Positions 12,013-25,707 of a stretch of DNA of 64,000 nucleotides are shown piece by piece. A program made the translations under genes and the position numbers. The DNA lies in NCBI GenBank assembly GCA_034509925.1, contig CM067528.1:12606501-12670500 (forward strand), given 5' to 3'. Each line of letters starts with the position of its first letter. The first letter of the stretch is position 1. The notes under the pieces were generated by a model. The model did not search any database and had not been told where the DNA came from. It saw only the letters and a program-made list of their open reading frames with translations. Source of the stretch: Hirudinaria manillensis (lineage: Eukaryota > Annelida > Clitellata > Hirudinida > Hirudinidae).

Positions 12013-12732
12013 ATGGTCTGGAACAGAGTTGTCAGGAATGGTTTTGACCGAAGTGAAATTGTTGACAGGCTACGTTTTATCAGGAGGTTACGAAGATGTT
12101 TTAAAGACTGATTTGGGAACCGCCTTCAAGAAACAGGAATACAAAAATAATGCTCTGTCTGTTTACTTGGATGGAGTTAGTAAAATTTTCAGAATTTTAA
12201 ACTAGGCTTGAATATTGTCAAATAATAATACAATCTGTAATTTTGAACAAAATGCATTTAACTCCTTGCAAACACGGTGTCTCAGTCGTGACTATAAAAA
12301 TTTAATTAAATGCTAATGAGATCTGGTGTGCTTAAATTATAAATATAAACTCAATGTAAAGGTCGCTTCAGTTACGCTCTGTTTCACAATCAAAATGGAA
12401 TCAGCATTCTACGTAAATAATGTGAAGCCTGCTTTGGTGAAGACTTACCAATATTACTCTCCTGGTGAGACATTAAAAATATCAAATTCTATCAGGCATA
12501 TATCTTTTTAAATGAAATGAAAATTTAAATAAAAATATAATATAATATAATATGTTTTAATATTGAAGGGGTCGTTGGAAGTGGATACTATTCACCAAAA
12601 TCAACTTCTTCTGTGGTGAACATTTGCGATCCCATCTTCAACGTACCTTCATTCAGTAAAAAGATAAAGAATGAAACGAAATTTGATTCCATCTTCCGCG
12701 CATCTTCACTCAGAGAAAGAGTAAAAAATTAA
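12013..12732 (+). pseudogene. Orphan 3' end of an A2M-like gene (exons 34-36 only)
   Basis: Three exons, 12013-12175, 12362-12464 and 12569-12732, correspond to the last three exons of copy B, including B's extended C-terminal tail and its stop. They are almost identical to 41574-42292, and the introns and 3' flank also match to about 12945. The frame is open, but the other 33 exons are absent upstream. It is best explained as the remnant of a lost B-type gene that once stood directly upstream of copy A, as B now stands upstream of C. A poly(A) signal (AATAAA, 12795-12800) is retained. Near-identity to B suggests a recent loss or continued conversion. Confidence 0.85.
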
Positions 12733-13496
12733 ATGAAACAAGATAATGAAATGCTGTAATATGCATTAAATCATTTTAAAACTTGCAATATCGAAATAAA
12801 TTAAACTTGCCGCAACGATACCTTGGTTATCGCTCAGTTAGAAGTCTTACTATCGAAACCTAAGTCAAATTGAAACCTGATATTCTTTTTTTTTAATTGG
12901 AACGGTGATTGTTCCTAGGTTTAGTGCAGTTTCGATTAACTCCTACAATGTACTCGGTGTTTTGCAGCCATGCAATCACGGCAGTTAATGATCAATTAAC
13001 CAATAATTAATCTTAAAATTAAGTATAATAAAATATTGAATGCAGAAACCTTCAGGCATTTCTTGTAAACAAAGTATTAGAATCAAAATTAGATAAATTA
13101 AATAAAAGTAATATGTTAAAAGAATTTATTAAATTAACGACGGATTAATAGAAGAAACTGTCGAGGTTACCATATATTTTCATTTAATACCAAATAATTG
13201 ATCTTTTTTTGCTTAATTTTTGAACGATTTTAATATAAATTGTATTTTGTTTTTAGTTTTTAATATTATTCATCCATTTTATTCATGTCATAGTGAACAA
13301 TGAGCATATTGTTTAGAAAGCTAATTTTAACATGCTCGGTCAAGCAATAAAAATATCTCCCGCCACCTGATACCTGCACAAATAGTCATCAAAAGAACAA
13401 TGCACGATAACTTTAAAATATAAGAATCTGTCAGAGTCGATCGATTTCATGAGTTATCAAGGAGATTTACCCGAAACGATCTATAATTTGGCGGTC
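12733..13496. other. Intergenic between the A2M relic and copy A
   Basis: Homologous throughout to the B-C intergenic region (42293-43455), but lacking a 477-bp block present there (42506-42982) and having about 80 extra bases near 13205-13285. No gene is seen. Confidence 0.6.
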
Positions 13497-13535
13497 TATA
13501 AAATGGCTCCCATCCGACCAGCATCTCCGTCAGAG
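13497..13535 (+). promoter_or_regulatory. Core promoter of A2M copy A (TATA box plus initiator-like site)
   Basis: TATAAA at 13497-13502 is followed about 30 bp later by an arthropod-like initiator TCAGAG at 13530, giving a 5' UTR of about 50 nt before the ATG at 13583. The same arrangement, with near-identical surrounding sequence, is at 43456-43494 in copy C. Confidence 0.65.
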
Positions 13536-13582
13536 GATCGAAGTTCACAACTTCAAACCTTTGATTTTGCAGTCGTCTAAAC

Positions 13583-16500
13583 ATGGCTGACCTTTCAGGG
13601 AATCTGATGGTCTTCATCATTGTTTTAATGTTTGGAGCCTGTGTTGGAGAAAGGTTAGAATATCTAAAATAACTATGTTAATAAATTATAATTATTAATT
13701 AATCTAACATTTATGCAATTCCTAGTGCTTTTAAATACATAAATTCATTTTTAAATAATGTTGAACTCGTGAAAACCTTTATTTATTAATAAAAATATTT
13801 AACTAGATCTAATTTTTACTTAAATTACTTATTTGTAGCCACATTGTTATTTAACCAATTGACCAAATTATTTAATGTTGTTTCGGTATAATATATTTAA
13901 TATTTTCTTTTCAGCAATTATACTTTGACTGCTCCAAAAACGTTCCGGGCAAACACGTTGTATAAATTTTCTGTTACAACTTACGATGTTTCAAAACCTG
14001 ACTACACTTTGAAAGCACGGATTGAAAGCACTTCAGGAAAAGTTCTGGTTGAAGCAAAGTTTAGAGTTAAACAATCTAGTAAGTTTGATGTCGAGTAATA
14101 ACCTTCTATTCATTTGCCTATCACTCAGAGTTATAATAAAAATAACGTATTAATTGTTTAATACGTTAATTAAGAAACAATTCTTCTAAATTTTTTAAAA
14201 TCTGGGACTAAATGTGACGCTAGGGGCGTACTTTTAAAATGCTAAACCTAAACTGCTTTAATTGCGTTAATAATTTAAAATCACTCTCCAAGTATCTGAG
14301 TATTCTGAGATAGTGAAATAACCTAGTTTTACAAGCTAAGGCATGAATTCATTTCAATTTTTGCAAACAAAATAAACGTTAATAAGTCAGCTTTATCTTT
14401 TTCAGCTTCGACAAAATTGGGCACTCTTTCGGTAAGCTTTGTCAAGGAAATATTCTGTATAATATAAGAAAGTGTTAAAACGTTAATTTTTTATTTCAGA
14501 TTCCTTCACAAATCCCATTTGGAGACTTTACGTTTGTGGCTGTTGCTGTCGGAAATGTTAATTTTAACGTCACTCATGGCGTTGATGTGATTCGAAAAAC
14601 TCATTCAATCTTCATTCAAACGGACAAATATCTTTACAAACCCGGACAAACAGGTTTTTAGTAAATTAAAATAATAGTAAGTCAAAAATAATTTAAAATT
14701 TTAAAATAATTTCTTTTAATTTGATTTTTTCCAGTGTTATTCAGGGTGCTTGTCATAAATTCCGATTTGAAACCTCTTGCCATTCCCATAAATATAACGA
14801 TATACGTTAGTTTCCTAAACTATAATATTCTAAACGGCTCGAACAAAATATTATTATTATACTAATTTCGCAGGATCAGGCAAACAACAGGATACACCAG
14901 CTGTTTGATCAAAAAAATCGATCAGGTAAGAAAATGCAAAAAAGCAGCGTGAATAATTGATTTTGAGTGATTCTTGAATTATTATTGAATATTATTTTTT
15001 GTTGTTATCTTTATTATTATTGTTGTTATTACTATTTTTATTTTTGTATTTTATTTTTAGTATTTTATTATTATTATTTTATTTTTATTATTATTATTTT
15101 TTGTTTTTATTATTATTATTATTTTAATTATTATTATTATTGTTATTATTACTATTTTTATTTTTTTATTTTATTATTAGTATTTTAATATTATTATTTT
15201 ATTTTAATTATTATTATTTTAATTATTATTATTATTATTGTTGTTGTTATTATTTCAGGAGTTGTAAACAGCCATCTCAAGCTCTCTGACATTACACCTT
15301 TAGGCCAATGGAGGATTGAAGCTAGTGCGGAGGTTTGTGAAAAGATATTTATTAATTCATAACTTAAATATCATAATAAAATTAACTTAATTTATTTATT
15401 TTTATTTTTTTAAATTCAGAGCTCAAAAAAGGAAGTTTACTTTCAAGTTGCCGAATACGGTGAAATATTTATGTGTTACACATATATTACATTGACTCTT
15501 TTATTTCATTAATTTATTTTGTTTTATTATTTAATTTATTAAACTGGAAATGTCATTTCTTCCAGTATTGCCAAAATATGAAGTGAAAGTCATCCTTCCA
15601 AGTTATTTCTTCATAAATAGGAATAATCCTTCTTCGCAAAAAGATTTACAAATAACCGTGACGGCCATGTGAGTATATACATTATATGTACCATGAAATA
15701 GTTACAACTTTAAGAAATGTTGTATCGATAATCAATATTTAAAATATCTTATAACATTAACTTCAGTTACACCTTTGGAAAGCCTGTGAAAGGATATGCA
15801 AACATTAGAATACTCATTCCACCCGAATGGAACTGGTGGGATCTGGAAAATAATTCCACACTGCCATACATCGACAAGAAAGTTGAGGTTTGTAATTTTG
15901 TTAAAATTAAATAAAAAAATTAGAATAAAATAGAATAATTTAAATAAATAAAATCATGAGGTTCTTCCATAAGTTATTATTCCTTTAATCACCTTACAGA
16001 TTATAAATTCAATTATAAACATATTAATCATAAAAAATATCTGCCAGTATATACGTTCAATAAAACCCGTTTATTTTCAAACGCCCATTTTAAAAAGTTC
16101 ATTATCGATTCCCAGCTCTCCCAGCACGGGCCCCCTGTTTTATGTTTCATCAATTACAGACAATTTCGACGTTGAATACAATATGAATGCAATAGATATA
16201 TTAATTATGCATTTGTTTTTAATTATAAGAGAGATTGAGATGCCAATCATTTAAGACCAATCAATTATATGTCTATTTTACTATTACATTCATCCATCAG
16301 TCATTTCAATGTGGTTATTTTTTACATTAGAAATATTTAATCGAATTATCAACGTTGAACTCTAAATAAAATGTTAGCCACATATCAAAATAAATTTTTA
16401 TGTAGGTAATAAATATGGAACATAATTTTTTCCAAGATAATAATTATATTTAGCAGAGTTAGATAAACTCTTGAAGTGTGTATTACACCTTTAAATGTCT

Positions 16501-19500
16501 TGCATTAGTGGCTTCAAGTTTTAAAGACAAATAAAAATAATTATCAAACTGTCATACTTTATTATAAAAGCTCTTTTCTTTTAGCTGGTGGATGGAAAAG
16601 CTGACATTTCATTGACTCTTGAACAACTGAATAGGTTGGAAGCCAGTGGATCTCTTAGAGATTTCATCACTTTATTCGTCCAGGCGAATGTAACAGAGAC
16701 AGCGACTGGTGTTATACTCCAAGGAAACAACACTGTCCCAATGAAATCACGAAGATACGAACTGGAGTTTCTTAGCATATCATCTGATAACTTCATGCCT
16801 GGCTTCGTTTACAGAGCTTATGTTAGACGTTTACTTTCATAAGCTTTCTAATTTGTTATTATGTTTCAGTTTTACTTAGAAATGTCACTAAAAAATATGT
16901 CACAGAAATGGCAATAGTAATATTTTCTGTTCGTAACCCAGCTCGCACGACCATAAGCACCCTCGGGGAGGAGCGCTAGGAAATGAAAAATGAAAATGAA
17001 AAGTTTCTCTTTCCGCAAATAACGATATATGAGTGAAACACCCTTGCAATTAAAATTGACTTGTTGAGTTCCTGCCAAATATTCATGCACATAATTAATT
17101 GGCGATTTCAGACAATTACTCTATTAAGATGTATGATGTTTGAATCGCTAATTTAAACTAAAATATCATCCTTGAAAATTCTAGGTTCAGTTGTCACAAG
17201 TGGATAAGTCTCCACCTTTGAGTTCTGACATCACTGAATCAGGTGAAGGAATGAAGACATTGGAAGTAGTGATACAGGCTGACAGTCCTGACGAATCAAC
17301 TCCTTATAAGAAAGTCATTCAAGTTCCACTCACTTCTACCGGATACGTTTCATTCGAAGTTGCTACTGAGTCTAAATGGACAAACTTTAACTTGCAGGTA
17401 AGTCATTTTATTACTTATTTAACGAAGAAGAACCAATTTAACAATAATTTATTAAAGATGATTTTCATCTATTTTTTTTTATTATATTCGAACTTATTAT
17501 ATTATATTAAATGCTAAAATTACATGGTATCATATTGGTTAAGAAATTGATGTTATGAGCATGCAACATGTTGCATCGTCTAATATTACCTGATGTTACC
17601 TGAATGCGCAGTTCATTGACTCAATCGTACAACAGTCAATTCACTTTATAGGTTTCTTTTGTGGATAGTGTGGCAAATAATACTGTGGTACAGTACAGAT
17701 ACTTAAGTGCTTTTGAAACTAGAGACAAAAAGTATATTCAGCTTTCTTTGGCTGGTAAAACTAGTGTCATCAAGGTATGTTTACAATATTCTAAATTTAT
17801 TTTTATTTTCTTAACATTTCCTATGTTGATAAAAACGATTTGGAAAATTGGCAAAAGTTGCCTACTTCATTTTGAACTCGGTCGTTAGGCATATATTAAC
17901 ATAACTCTAATTCATTTTGCATTATATCATATGCTGACCAAAAATTACCAATTCAGTAAATCAATAAAATCAATAAATGTTGAACAGCCGAATGTACATC
18001 TATCTTTCAAAGTGAAAACGAGCGAAAAGGTAAAAGAAATTGAGTACCAGGTTAGAATTGTTCAAATTCTTTGTTTTTAAATTGATGCGAGTCACTATTT
18101 AATCAAATGCTGAAAAGAAAGAAGATTAAAGATTATATCTTTCCAACTGGTTATTTCAAGGTTCTTGGAAAAGGAGGAATTCTGAGAGTTGGATCCTATA
18201 CACAGCATAAAGCAACCACAGATGCATCATTTTCTATTTTCTTTAGCCAAGATCTGGTAGTTGCAGCTGCACCAGAAGCCACAATAGTTGTCTCTTACGT
18301 CACATCCACTGGAGAGCTTGTGGCTGATAGTCTTGCTCTCTCAGTTACTGATTATTTTGTTAATAAAGTAAGTTATGCATCGCAAATATTTGTTAATTTA
18401 TTTATTTGGTTATATCTAAATGTGAAAAGTTTTTGATAAAAAAAACCCCCATGTTTTTGATCAGGTGTCCTTGTCATTCGATCCAAAATCCGTTTCACCA
18501 GGAGATGAAGTACTACTCAATGTCAGTTGTTCTGCTGGTTCTTATGTGTCCTTATTGGCAGTTGACCAAAGCGTTCTGCTGCTCAGTGCCGGAAACGACA
18601 TCACTAAAAAAATGGTTTTAGTATTAATTATATGGTTTGATTATATGTCACAATACATCAATTGTTCATTCTTAGTCAGCCTCGTTAATTGGATTTACAA
18701 ATAAAGTTTCCTTATTAATTTATTATAATTGATTATTAGGTTTAGAATCATGTTAATCATGAAGATATAACATTCATGATAACTGGTAAATACCGAGTTT
18801 CAAAAAGAGTGTTCTGATTTACAGACAAAATTAGAAAGAAATGATTAACTTAACAATGGCAGGAAGGATAAAAAAAAAAGTTTATATTTCAACGATAGGT
18901 TGGAGAAGATTTGGCAAGCTATTCCTCAGAAGGAAGGCCCAGTGGGCCAATATTTTTTGACTTCTGGCCAAGATGGATCGGAGGAAAGGTCACAGCTTCG
19001 TTACTGGAAGTAATCATTTTAAATTGCTTTACTCAATGTTGTTTTTTTATATGAAATTTAACTTGTTTAACCTAAAACGTTTACAGAATGCTGGATTATT
19101 TGTGGACACAAACTATTACATTCACTCAGAACCAATATGGCACTGGCCTTTTTTCAGTAAGGACTTTAATTGACTTTGATGCATTCAAAAATAATTAGAC
19201 TGCTGGAAAGCTTGATTATTTTAAATATTTACTCACGTAATTCAAAACTTATTATTTCAATTATTGTGCGAGGGGATGGAGTAGAACCTGAATTTGAGGT
19301 GATGGCAATGCCTGGGGCTATGCCGGAGTTTGACAAAGAAGCCGCTGGACCCCCTTCAGCTGACGAAGGAGCTCAATCTCCCAGAAAAGTATTCCCTGAA
19401 ACATGGGTTTGGAGCGACCTCATAGCAGGGTTATTTTTGATTTAATGACTTTAAATTTGATGCAAATCAATGAATAATTCAAATTAAATTGTTTCAAAGG

Positions 19501-22500
19501 AATGACGGTTCCATGAAACTGAAATACATCGTTCCTGACACGATAACATCATGGATTGCAACAGCTTTTGCCACCCATGGCAGAGCAGGTCTTGGAATCA
19601 CAGATAGCCCAGCAGAGGTATTGACAATTTTCTAATTAATTATTAATTAAATGATTTATTATATAAATTAATATATTTAATATGTTGAAGTGATGGAAAC
19701 AAACATTTATCTATCTAAATGTTTGTTAACCATAGTAAACGCTTGACTAAGAAAAAGTTTCTCGAAAATTCAGTTAATCGAAAATCATTTAGGACAGCTT
19801 TAAAAAATATTGACTGTCATCGTTTAGGCCATCTCTAAATTGGATGATTTAATCAATACATCTTAAACAATCCAGGTGACAGTGATAAAACCATTCTTCA
19901 TATCACTGAACCTTCCATACTCAATCATCAGAGGTGAACAATTTGCTCTCCAAGTAACTGTGTTCAACTATTTTGGACAAGATCTTCAGGTAATGAAATT
20001 CAAGGCTTTCTTCATTTATTGATTAATTGTTTATTATTTAATTAATTCTTTTTTTAAATTATTTTAATATATAATTTGCATATTTTATAAAAATATATAA
20101 CCATGTGACCAATCATTGCTATTGTAAAATTATTCGATTATTTTCCTTTACAATCAATACATCTTAAATATTCTGTTATTTACTGAAGAAATCAATTATT
20201 CAACTCAGGTCAACGTAGCGTTACCAAAATCGAATTATTACAAAGTGAAGGAGTGTGTGGATGGAGCAGAAAGTGATGTTCAGGGTGAGGGAGCATCAAA
20301 GATCGTCTTCGTTAGTTTCTTAACTTAGTTGTGAAGTTGTTATTCTGCTTTTTAAAATTTTATGTGTCTTGTTTTAATCAATGGTTGCATCACGTTATAT
20401 CATGATGCAACAGTTACACGAATTATTGAAAATAGGTCCAAAACAACGACATGGTGACCGCATACTTCTGGATTGTTGCAACCTCTTTGGGTCAAGTTCC
20501 TATTGAAGTCAAAGCAGTTACTGCAGTGGCTGCAGATTCTCTCATTGTTAACTTACTCGTTAAAGTAATTTTTAAATATTCTGCAAATACAATTAGATTG
20601 GTTTCAAAATATGAAGGAAATATTGATTTTTTAGCCTGAGGGTCAGCAACAATCATATAGTTCATCGTCATTAATTAAACTTCCTCCTGGAAACACAACT
20701 GAAGTCAATTTTGTTGTAACATTGCCTCCTACCGATATTCTTGTGCCAGATTCTGTCATCATTGAGGCCACTGTGATTGGTTCGTATTTTTGATCTTATG
20801 TGATTTCGGCCCAACAACGTAGAATAATGTTACATGTAAAAGATGACATAAATCGCACTGAAAATTCTACGAATTGGATTATTATCATTCCCCATCTCAG
20901 CGAGTCTGGAGAGTTTCAACAATTTTACGAGAAACACATTAAAAAATAAATAATAAATTAATAAACTTTAATTGTAGTTTGTTAACATTTATCATAAACA
21001 TAGTATATTAATTATTTGGTTAGATGAATTTCCAATCTAGAAGGCTGGCGCGAGATTCAATTTACATTAAATTGATTATTTACCCAATTCTTCGACAAAG
21101 TTTATGTTGATAAAATTTGTTTCCTAATCAATCTCTACTTCCCTCCATTCGGCCACCTGGAAACCAGGAGTTGCTTGTTATGTTAATATTTTAACATTTA
21201 TTTTAATCCTAAAACATCAGGGGATGTGCTTGGAACTGCAATCAACAACTTAGATCAACTTTTGCAAATGCCTTACGGTTGTGGAGAACAGAACATGATT
21301 ACTTTGGCTCCTGATGTTTACATCGTCAAATATCTTAGTTCAACAAATCAACTCACTCTGGAAATTAAAACTAAAGCCTTTGGATTCATAAATGAAGGTT
21401 TATATTTGAATATAGTTTATTATAACCAATTTAAATAAAGTTTGACTTAAATCATTTTGCCATAGGTTATCAGAGAGAGTTGACTTACCAGAGAACAGAT
21501 GGATCCTTTAGCGCGTTTGGAAATTTTGATCCAGCAGGAAGTGTTTGGTAAGTGTAATGATGCTAAGAATTATGCAAGTCAGACACATGGTTAGTGCTCC
21601 AACAACTGAAAATATTTGATGGCTGTCATATATCGTGTAAGCATTACAGGAAGCATCCTCGTGCAAAGCAAACATAAGTTCCATGACTTATTAAGGTACA
21701 TGAGGCAATCAAAAAACGACCAGTTGTAATTTTAATCTGACATTGTTAATGTAATTTAGTTTAAAAAGTTATAATAAAACATTATAGTTATAATAATATA
21801 TCTAAAATAAATATTTATAAGATAGATTTTATATTTCCTTTTAAGGTTGAGCTCATTTGTCATGAGAGTATTTGTGGATGCCAAAGATTACATTCCCATT
21901 GACAATTCAAAAATTGTGATCACGGTTGATTGGATTTTGAGACATCAGACTTCAGGTGGAATCTTCAAAGAGCCTCCAGAAGGGAGAGTGATTCACACTG
22001 ACATGCAGGTAGGAAAATGTAATGATCACTTATAATTTTAACCAAATGAACATAACGAGATCTAATTTTCAAGGGTGGATCATCGTCAGGAATTGCCCTC
22101 ACGGCCTATGTGGCAATAACTCTCCTTAAGAACAAAAACGTGAGTTTACTAAGTAAACGCATCATGATATGTGTACCCGGAGATTAAAACGAGGGGTTAT
22201 CAATTTCGGTGTCATACAAAGATTGTCTGAAATTTTATTTAACAATAGAGATGTAAATGAGTGTAGTGCTATCAAAGTAAAGTAGTGCTGGCTCAGAATG
22301 CACCTCAATTCCTATTTTATGTTTTCTTTTGATAATTATTACGGCGACAGAATTTATTATGTTTAACACTGAAGTTTAACCGTTTGCTTTTGTTGATTCT
22401 TAGTATTGTTTTGTGTGATCGGGCAAGAGGTGCACCCTTAATGGAAATAAATAAATATATAAATACATCTCATCAAAGATTTTAGAATTTCCTTCTTTGA

Positions 22501-24595
22501 CATAATTCGATAAGTCATCAAATGCATCATCAGTTAAATTAATAGTAAATTTTATACTCCCTGACAGTTGAACGTTGCAGATCTTCAACAAAAAACGAAA
22601 TTAACGGTTTCTTACCTGGAAAACAATTACAAAAATTACACCAACGATCCATACGTACTCAGCATCGTCAGTTACGTCTTCCACTTGGCTCAAAGTTCTG
22701 AATTAAGCAACGTGCTTCAACTGCTTGATTCATTGGCAACTAAAGAAGGTGTTTTATTTAAGCAAACTTTGAATTTTAGTTGTAACGTTTTTAACGTAAT
22801 AAACAAATCCTAATTACAATTGTATAATACTACGCTAGTAAGGTAGGAATTCTCTGCTTGTTACATTGTGTGATCTGAATTTAGGTGGAATGACATACTG
22901 GCACAAAGAAACAGGCCTTCACAGTGATCTTGATGTATGGACTCCTCCCTATTCTAGGCCTCAGAGTACTGATATAGAAATGACAGCATATGTCCTTTTA
23001 ACCTATGCCTCGAAAAATGATCTTTCAAAGTCGATTCCAATTGCCAAGTGGTTAATTAAGAACAGAAATGCACAAGGAGGTTTCACATCAACTCAAGTAA
23101 TTTAATTCGAATTTATTAACAATGTTCAGAATCATTTTCATATTAGTAAACTGTAGCCAGTGTCAACAATAAAATACATAACGATTAAAATTATTTAGGA
23201 TACAGTGCTGGGACTGGAAGCTCTGGCTGCATTTGGCCTTCTGGTTGTACCGCCTGGAAATTCTCAGGGTCTTTCAGTGCAAGTCAGTCAGGATGCAACT
23301 TCAGATGTTCACGAGTTTCGAACCGTTAACAAAGAAACCGCATTGTTGCTACAATCAGTCCAAGTAATTTCTTACATTCTTACCAACACTAGGTCTTGGT
23401 GTTATTCCTGCAGGAATTCAAACCCTAGCTGCAATAGTTACCACAACAAACACATTTCAGATAAAACCGTTAATTTATTAGTTAATCTGCATTATTAGAA
23501 CTGTTCAGATAATTAATTAACAAGTGATGTTCAAACAGCTTCCATCTCAAACAACTAAAGTAAAGTTTTTGGCTCAAGGTGAAGGTCTCTCACTGGTTCA
23601 GGTAATTAATCTAATCATTAACTTGTTTAAGCGTGGCGTTAATTTTGTTAAATTTTGAAAATTGCTAAATAATTATTGCATTTAAATATATATAAGTTCT
23701 ATTTCAATATTGAAATATTTTTCAGATCAACGTGCAATACAATGTCAAATCACAGCAAAAAAGTGAACTAATAACTCAGACTCTTTCAGTGACGTCGAAT
23801 GGCACCAAGTTGGATCTTAAAATTTGTTTGAAGTATGTCGAAATTTTATTATTTTATTTTTTCTATTTTCGAACAAAATTGAGCAACTAATTACTTAAAA
23901 AATAAAATGTGAGGTGCTTGTAAGATGTATTTTTATTATTAAGATAATCATTTTTTTATATTTTCTTAAATTAAATATTACGATTATTTTGCAGATGGTC
24001 TGGAACAGAGTTGTCAGGAATGGTTTTGACCGAAGTGAAATTGTTGACAGGCTACGTTTTATCAGGAGGTTACGAAGATGTTTTGAAGACTGATTTGGGA
24101 ACCGCCTTCAAGAAACAGGAATACAAAAATAATGCATTATCTGTTTACTTGGATGGAGTTAGTAAAATTTTCAGAATTTTAAACTAGGCTTGGATATTAT
24201 CAAATATTGCTTAGAATTACATTCATAATCATAATTGAAGCTTTCAATAAAACCGAGTGAATGCTGTAATTACATTTCAATCTAACTAATTTATTTTGTT
24301 TTAAAGATTACTTCAGATGAGCTATGCTTCACAGTGAAAATGGAATCAGCATTCTACGTAAGTAAGGTGAAGCCTGCTTTGGTGAAGACTTACCAATACT
24401 ACTCTCCTGGTAAGGCATTAAAAACAAGGAAATTATAAATAAATTTAATTTTTATTTTCTTGAATTTATTTATTCCAATTAAAATATAAAATTATTGAAG
24501 GGGTCGTTGCAACTGGATACTATTCACCAACATCAACTTCTGCTGTGGTGAACATTTGCGATCCCATCTTCAACAATGCTGGAAAGAAGAAATAG
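13583..24595 (+). CDS. Alpha-2-macroglobulin-like protein, copy A (36 exons, 1463 aa)
   Basis: A secreted broad-range protease trap: cleavage in the bait region would expose an internal thioester that bonds the attacker. Exons: 13583-13653, 13915-14078, 14406-14431, 14500-14653, 14735-14805, 14874-14925, 15259-15332, 15420-15459, 15566-15668, 15767-15887, 16585-16821, 17185-17397, 17652-17774, 17988-18050, 18161-18367, 18465-18614, 18899-19009, 19087-19156, 19273-19429, 19500-19617, 19876-19989, 20209-20310, 20436-20564, 20635-20779, 21221-21397, 21466-21547, 21846-22008, 22074-22139, 22568-22748, 22885-23096, 23199-23363, 23539-23601, 23726-23832, 23995-24157, 24307-24409, 24501-24595. All phases agree and the total is 4392 nt. 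Signal peptide is at about 1-24; macroglobulin domains follow ([13 protein letters not shown] at 125-137). The bait is about 684-722, before FPETW (724-728). GCGEQ is at 958-962 with Cys959, and a C3-like catalytic His at 1075, exactly 116 residues on. The receptor-binding domain is about 1344-1463. Length is normal for A2M. The weakest acceptors are those of exons 15 and 19. Confidence 0.93.
14985..15256. repeat. Expanded (ATT)n tract in intron 6 of copy A
   Basis: About 270 bp of ATT/TTTTA units filling most of intron 6. The same intron carries a shorter tract in copies B and C. Confidence 0.9.
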
Positions 24596-25512
24596 ACTTC
24601 TTGGAATGCATTACATATGGGGAAATGGTGTAATTTGAAATTTTAAAACTTGCACTTGAATAAATGATAGAAATCAACTCACCATAACAATGGCTTGATT
24701 TCGGTTTTACTGATGATTCATTTTTGGAAGAAACATATGTATATTAATCCTTAAATGCCTTGGGGAGATTTTATGTGTAGCCCAAAGATTCTTTTATAGA
24801 AATCTTAGAATTTCCTTTATAAAATTTTGCGAGATTTATCTTTAACACGTGTATGACAACAGTGTACAAAGGGCACACTTTTTAACGGTGAAAAGCCTTT
24901 TTATGCACGAAAGTTCAAAACATATGGCATAATTGTAACCTCTGGTAGTCAATAAAGTTACGGACATTGGTTAAAAGTACTGCAATAATACTTTTCGAAG
25001 ATTTGAAAGAGCATTAAAAGCAATATATATTTAGATGCATATTTCTCCAATTTGAAAAAAAATCACTTATTTAAGATTTTGTCTTTTTAAACAGCATCCA
25101 CTGCATTACCCGGCAACAGTTTCAGCTTAATTATTACTATGAATACGGCGCTTCATAATTTTACCATTTAATATTTAATTACTAAACATTATTATTTAAT
25201 TTTTTTCTTCTCATTTAATGCTAAGCTAAGCAGGGTTCACTTGATTGGAAAAAAAAATGTTTAAATTAAACTCTGGAAGGTATGATGTTTTCTCATCATT
25301 TATTTGACCAATTGCGAATTTCTGCGAGAATCAATGGCCCGGTGATTGTAAAAAGGTAAACATAATATATCCATAATTATTTATTGAGTAGCCAGGCATT
25401 TTATCATATCTATTTTAATTATTTTAGATTTGTAGCTTATCTGAAATTCCGACCAGAATGCTGGGTTCAAATTTGTGAAGCCCTTTTAAAGTTTTCCAGA
25501 TCTGTCCCAATA
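24596..25512. other. 3' flank of copy A, no gene
   Basis: Similar along its length to 54398-55299, the 3' flank of copy C, apart from small indels. It ends at the retrotransposon insertion site. No gene is supported; a short + strand frame at 25384-25668 runs into the LTR and is ignored. Confidence 0.65.
24659..24664 (+). terminator. Polyadenylation signal of copy A
   Basis: AATAAA 64 bp after the stop codon, conserved at the same place in copy C (54461-54466). Confidence 0.6.
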
Positions 25513-25517
25513 TTATG

Positions 25518-25692
25518 TGTTGTGGGATTATACGTATCTTTGGTTTTGTGCACCTCGTGCGACGAGGCACGCTTGTTTTCCGTTTTAATTCCGCTCGTGT
25601 TCGTATCGTACTGTGTCGTGTTGTGTCGAGTTGTGTCGTATTGCGTTGATCCTAATAAACCGTGTTGATCTCGATATTCTGAAGTTATAACA
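25518..25692 (+). repeat. 5' LTR
   Basis: 175 bp, starts TGTTGTGGG and ends TATAACA (TG...CA). It contains AATAAA in 'cctaataaaccg'. Directly downstream lies 'tttggcgacgagg', where a primer-binding site is expected; the tRNA is not identified. Confidence 0.95.
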
Positions 25693-25707
25693 TATTTGGC
25701 GACGAGG

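Noticed and set aside
18107-18436. Starting a separate gene at the Met upstream of exon 15
   Set aside because: The frame is the intron 14 end plus exon 15 of the A2M gene; phases join cleanly to the neighbouring exons.
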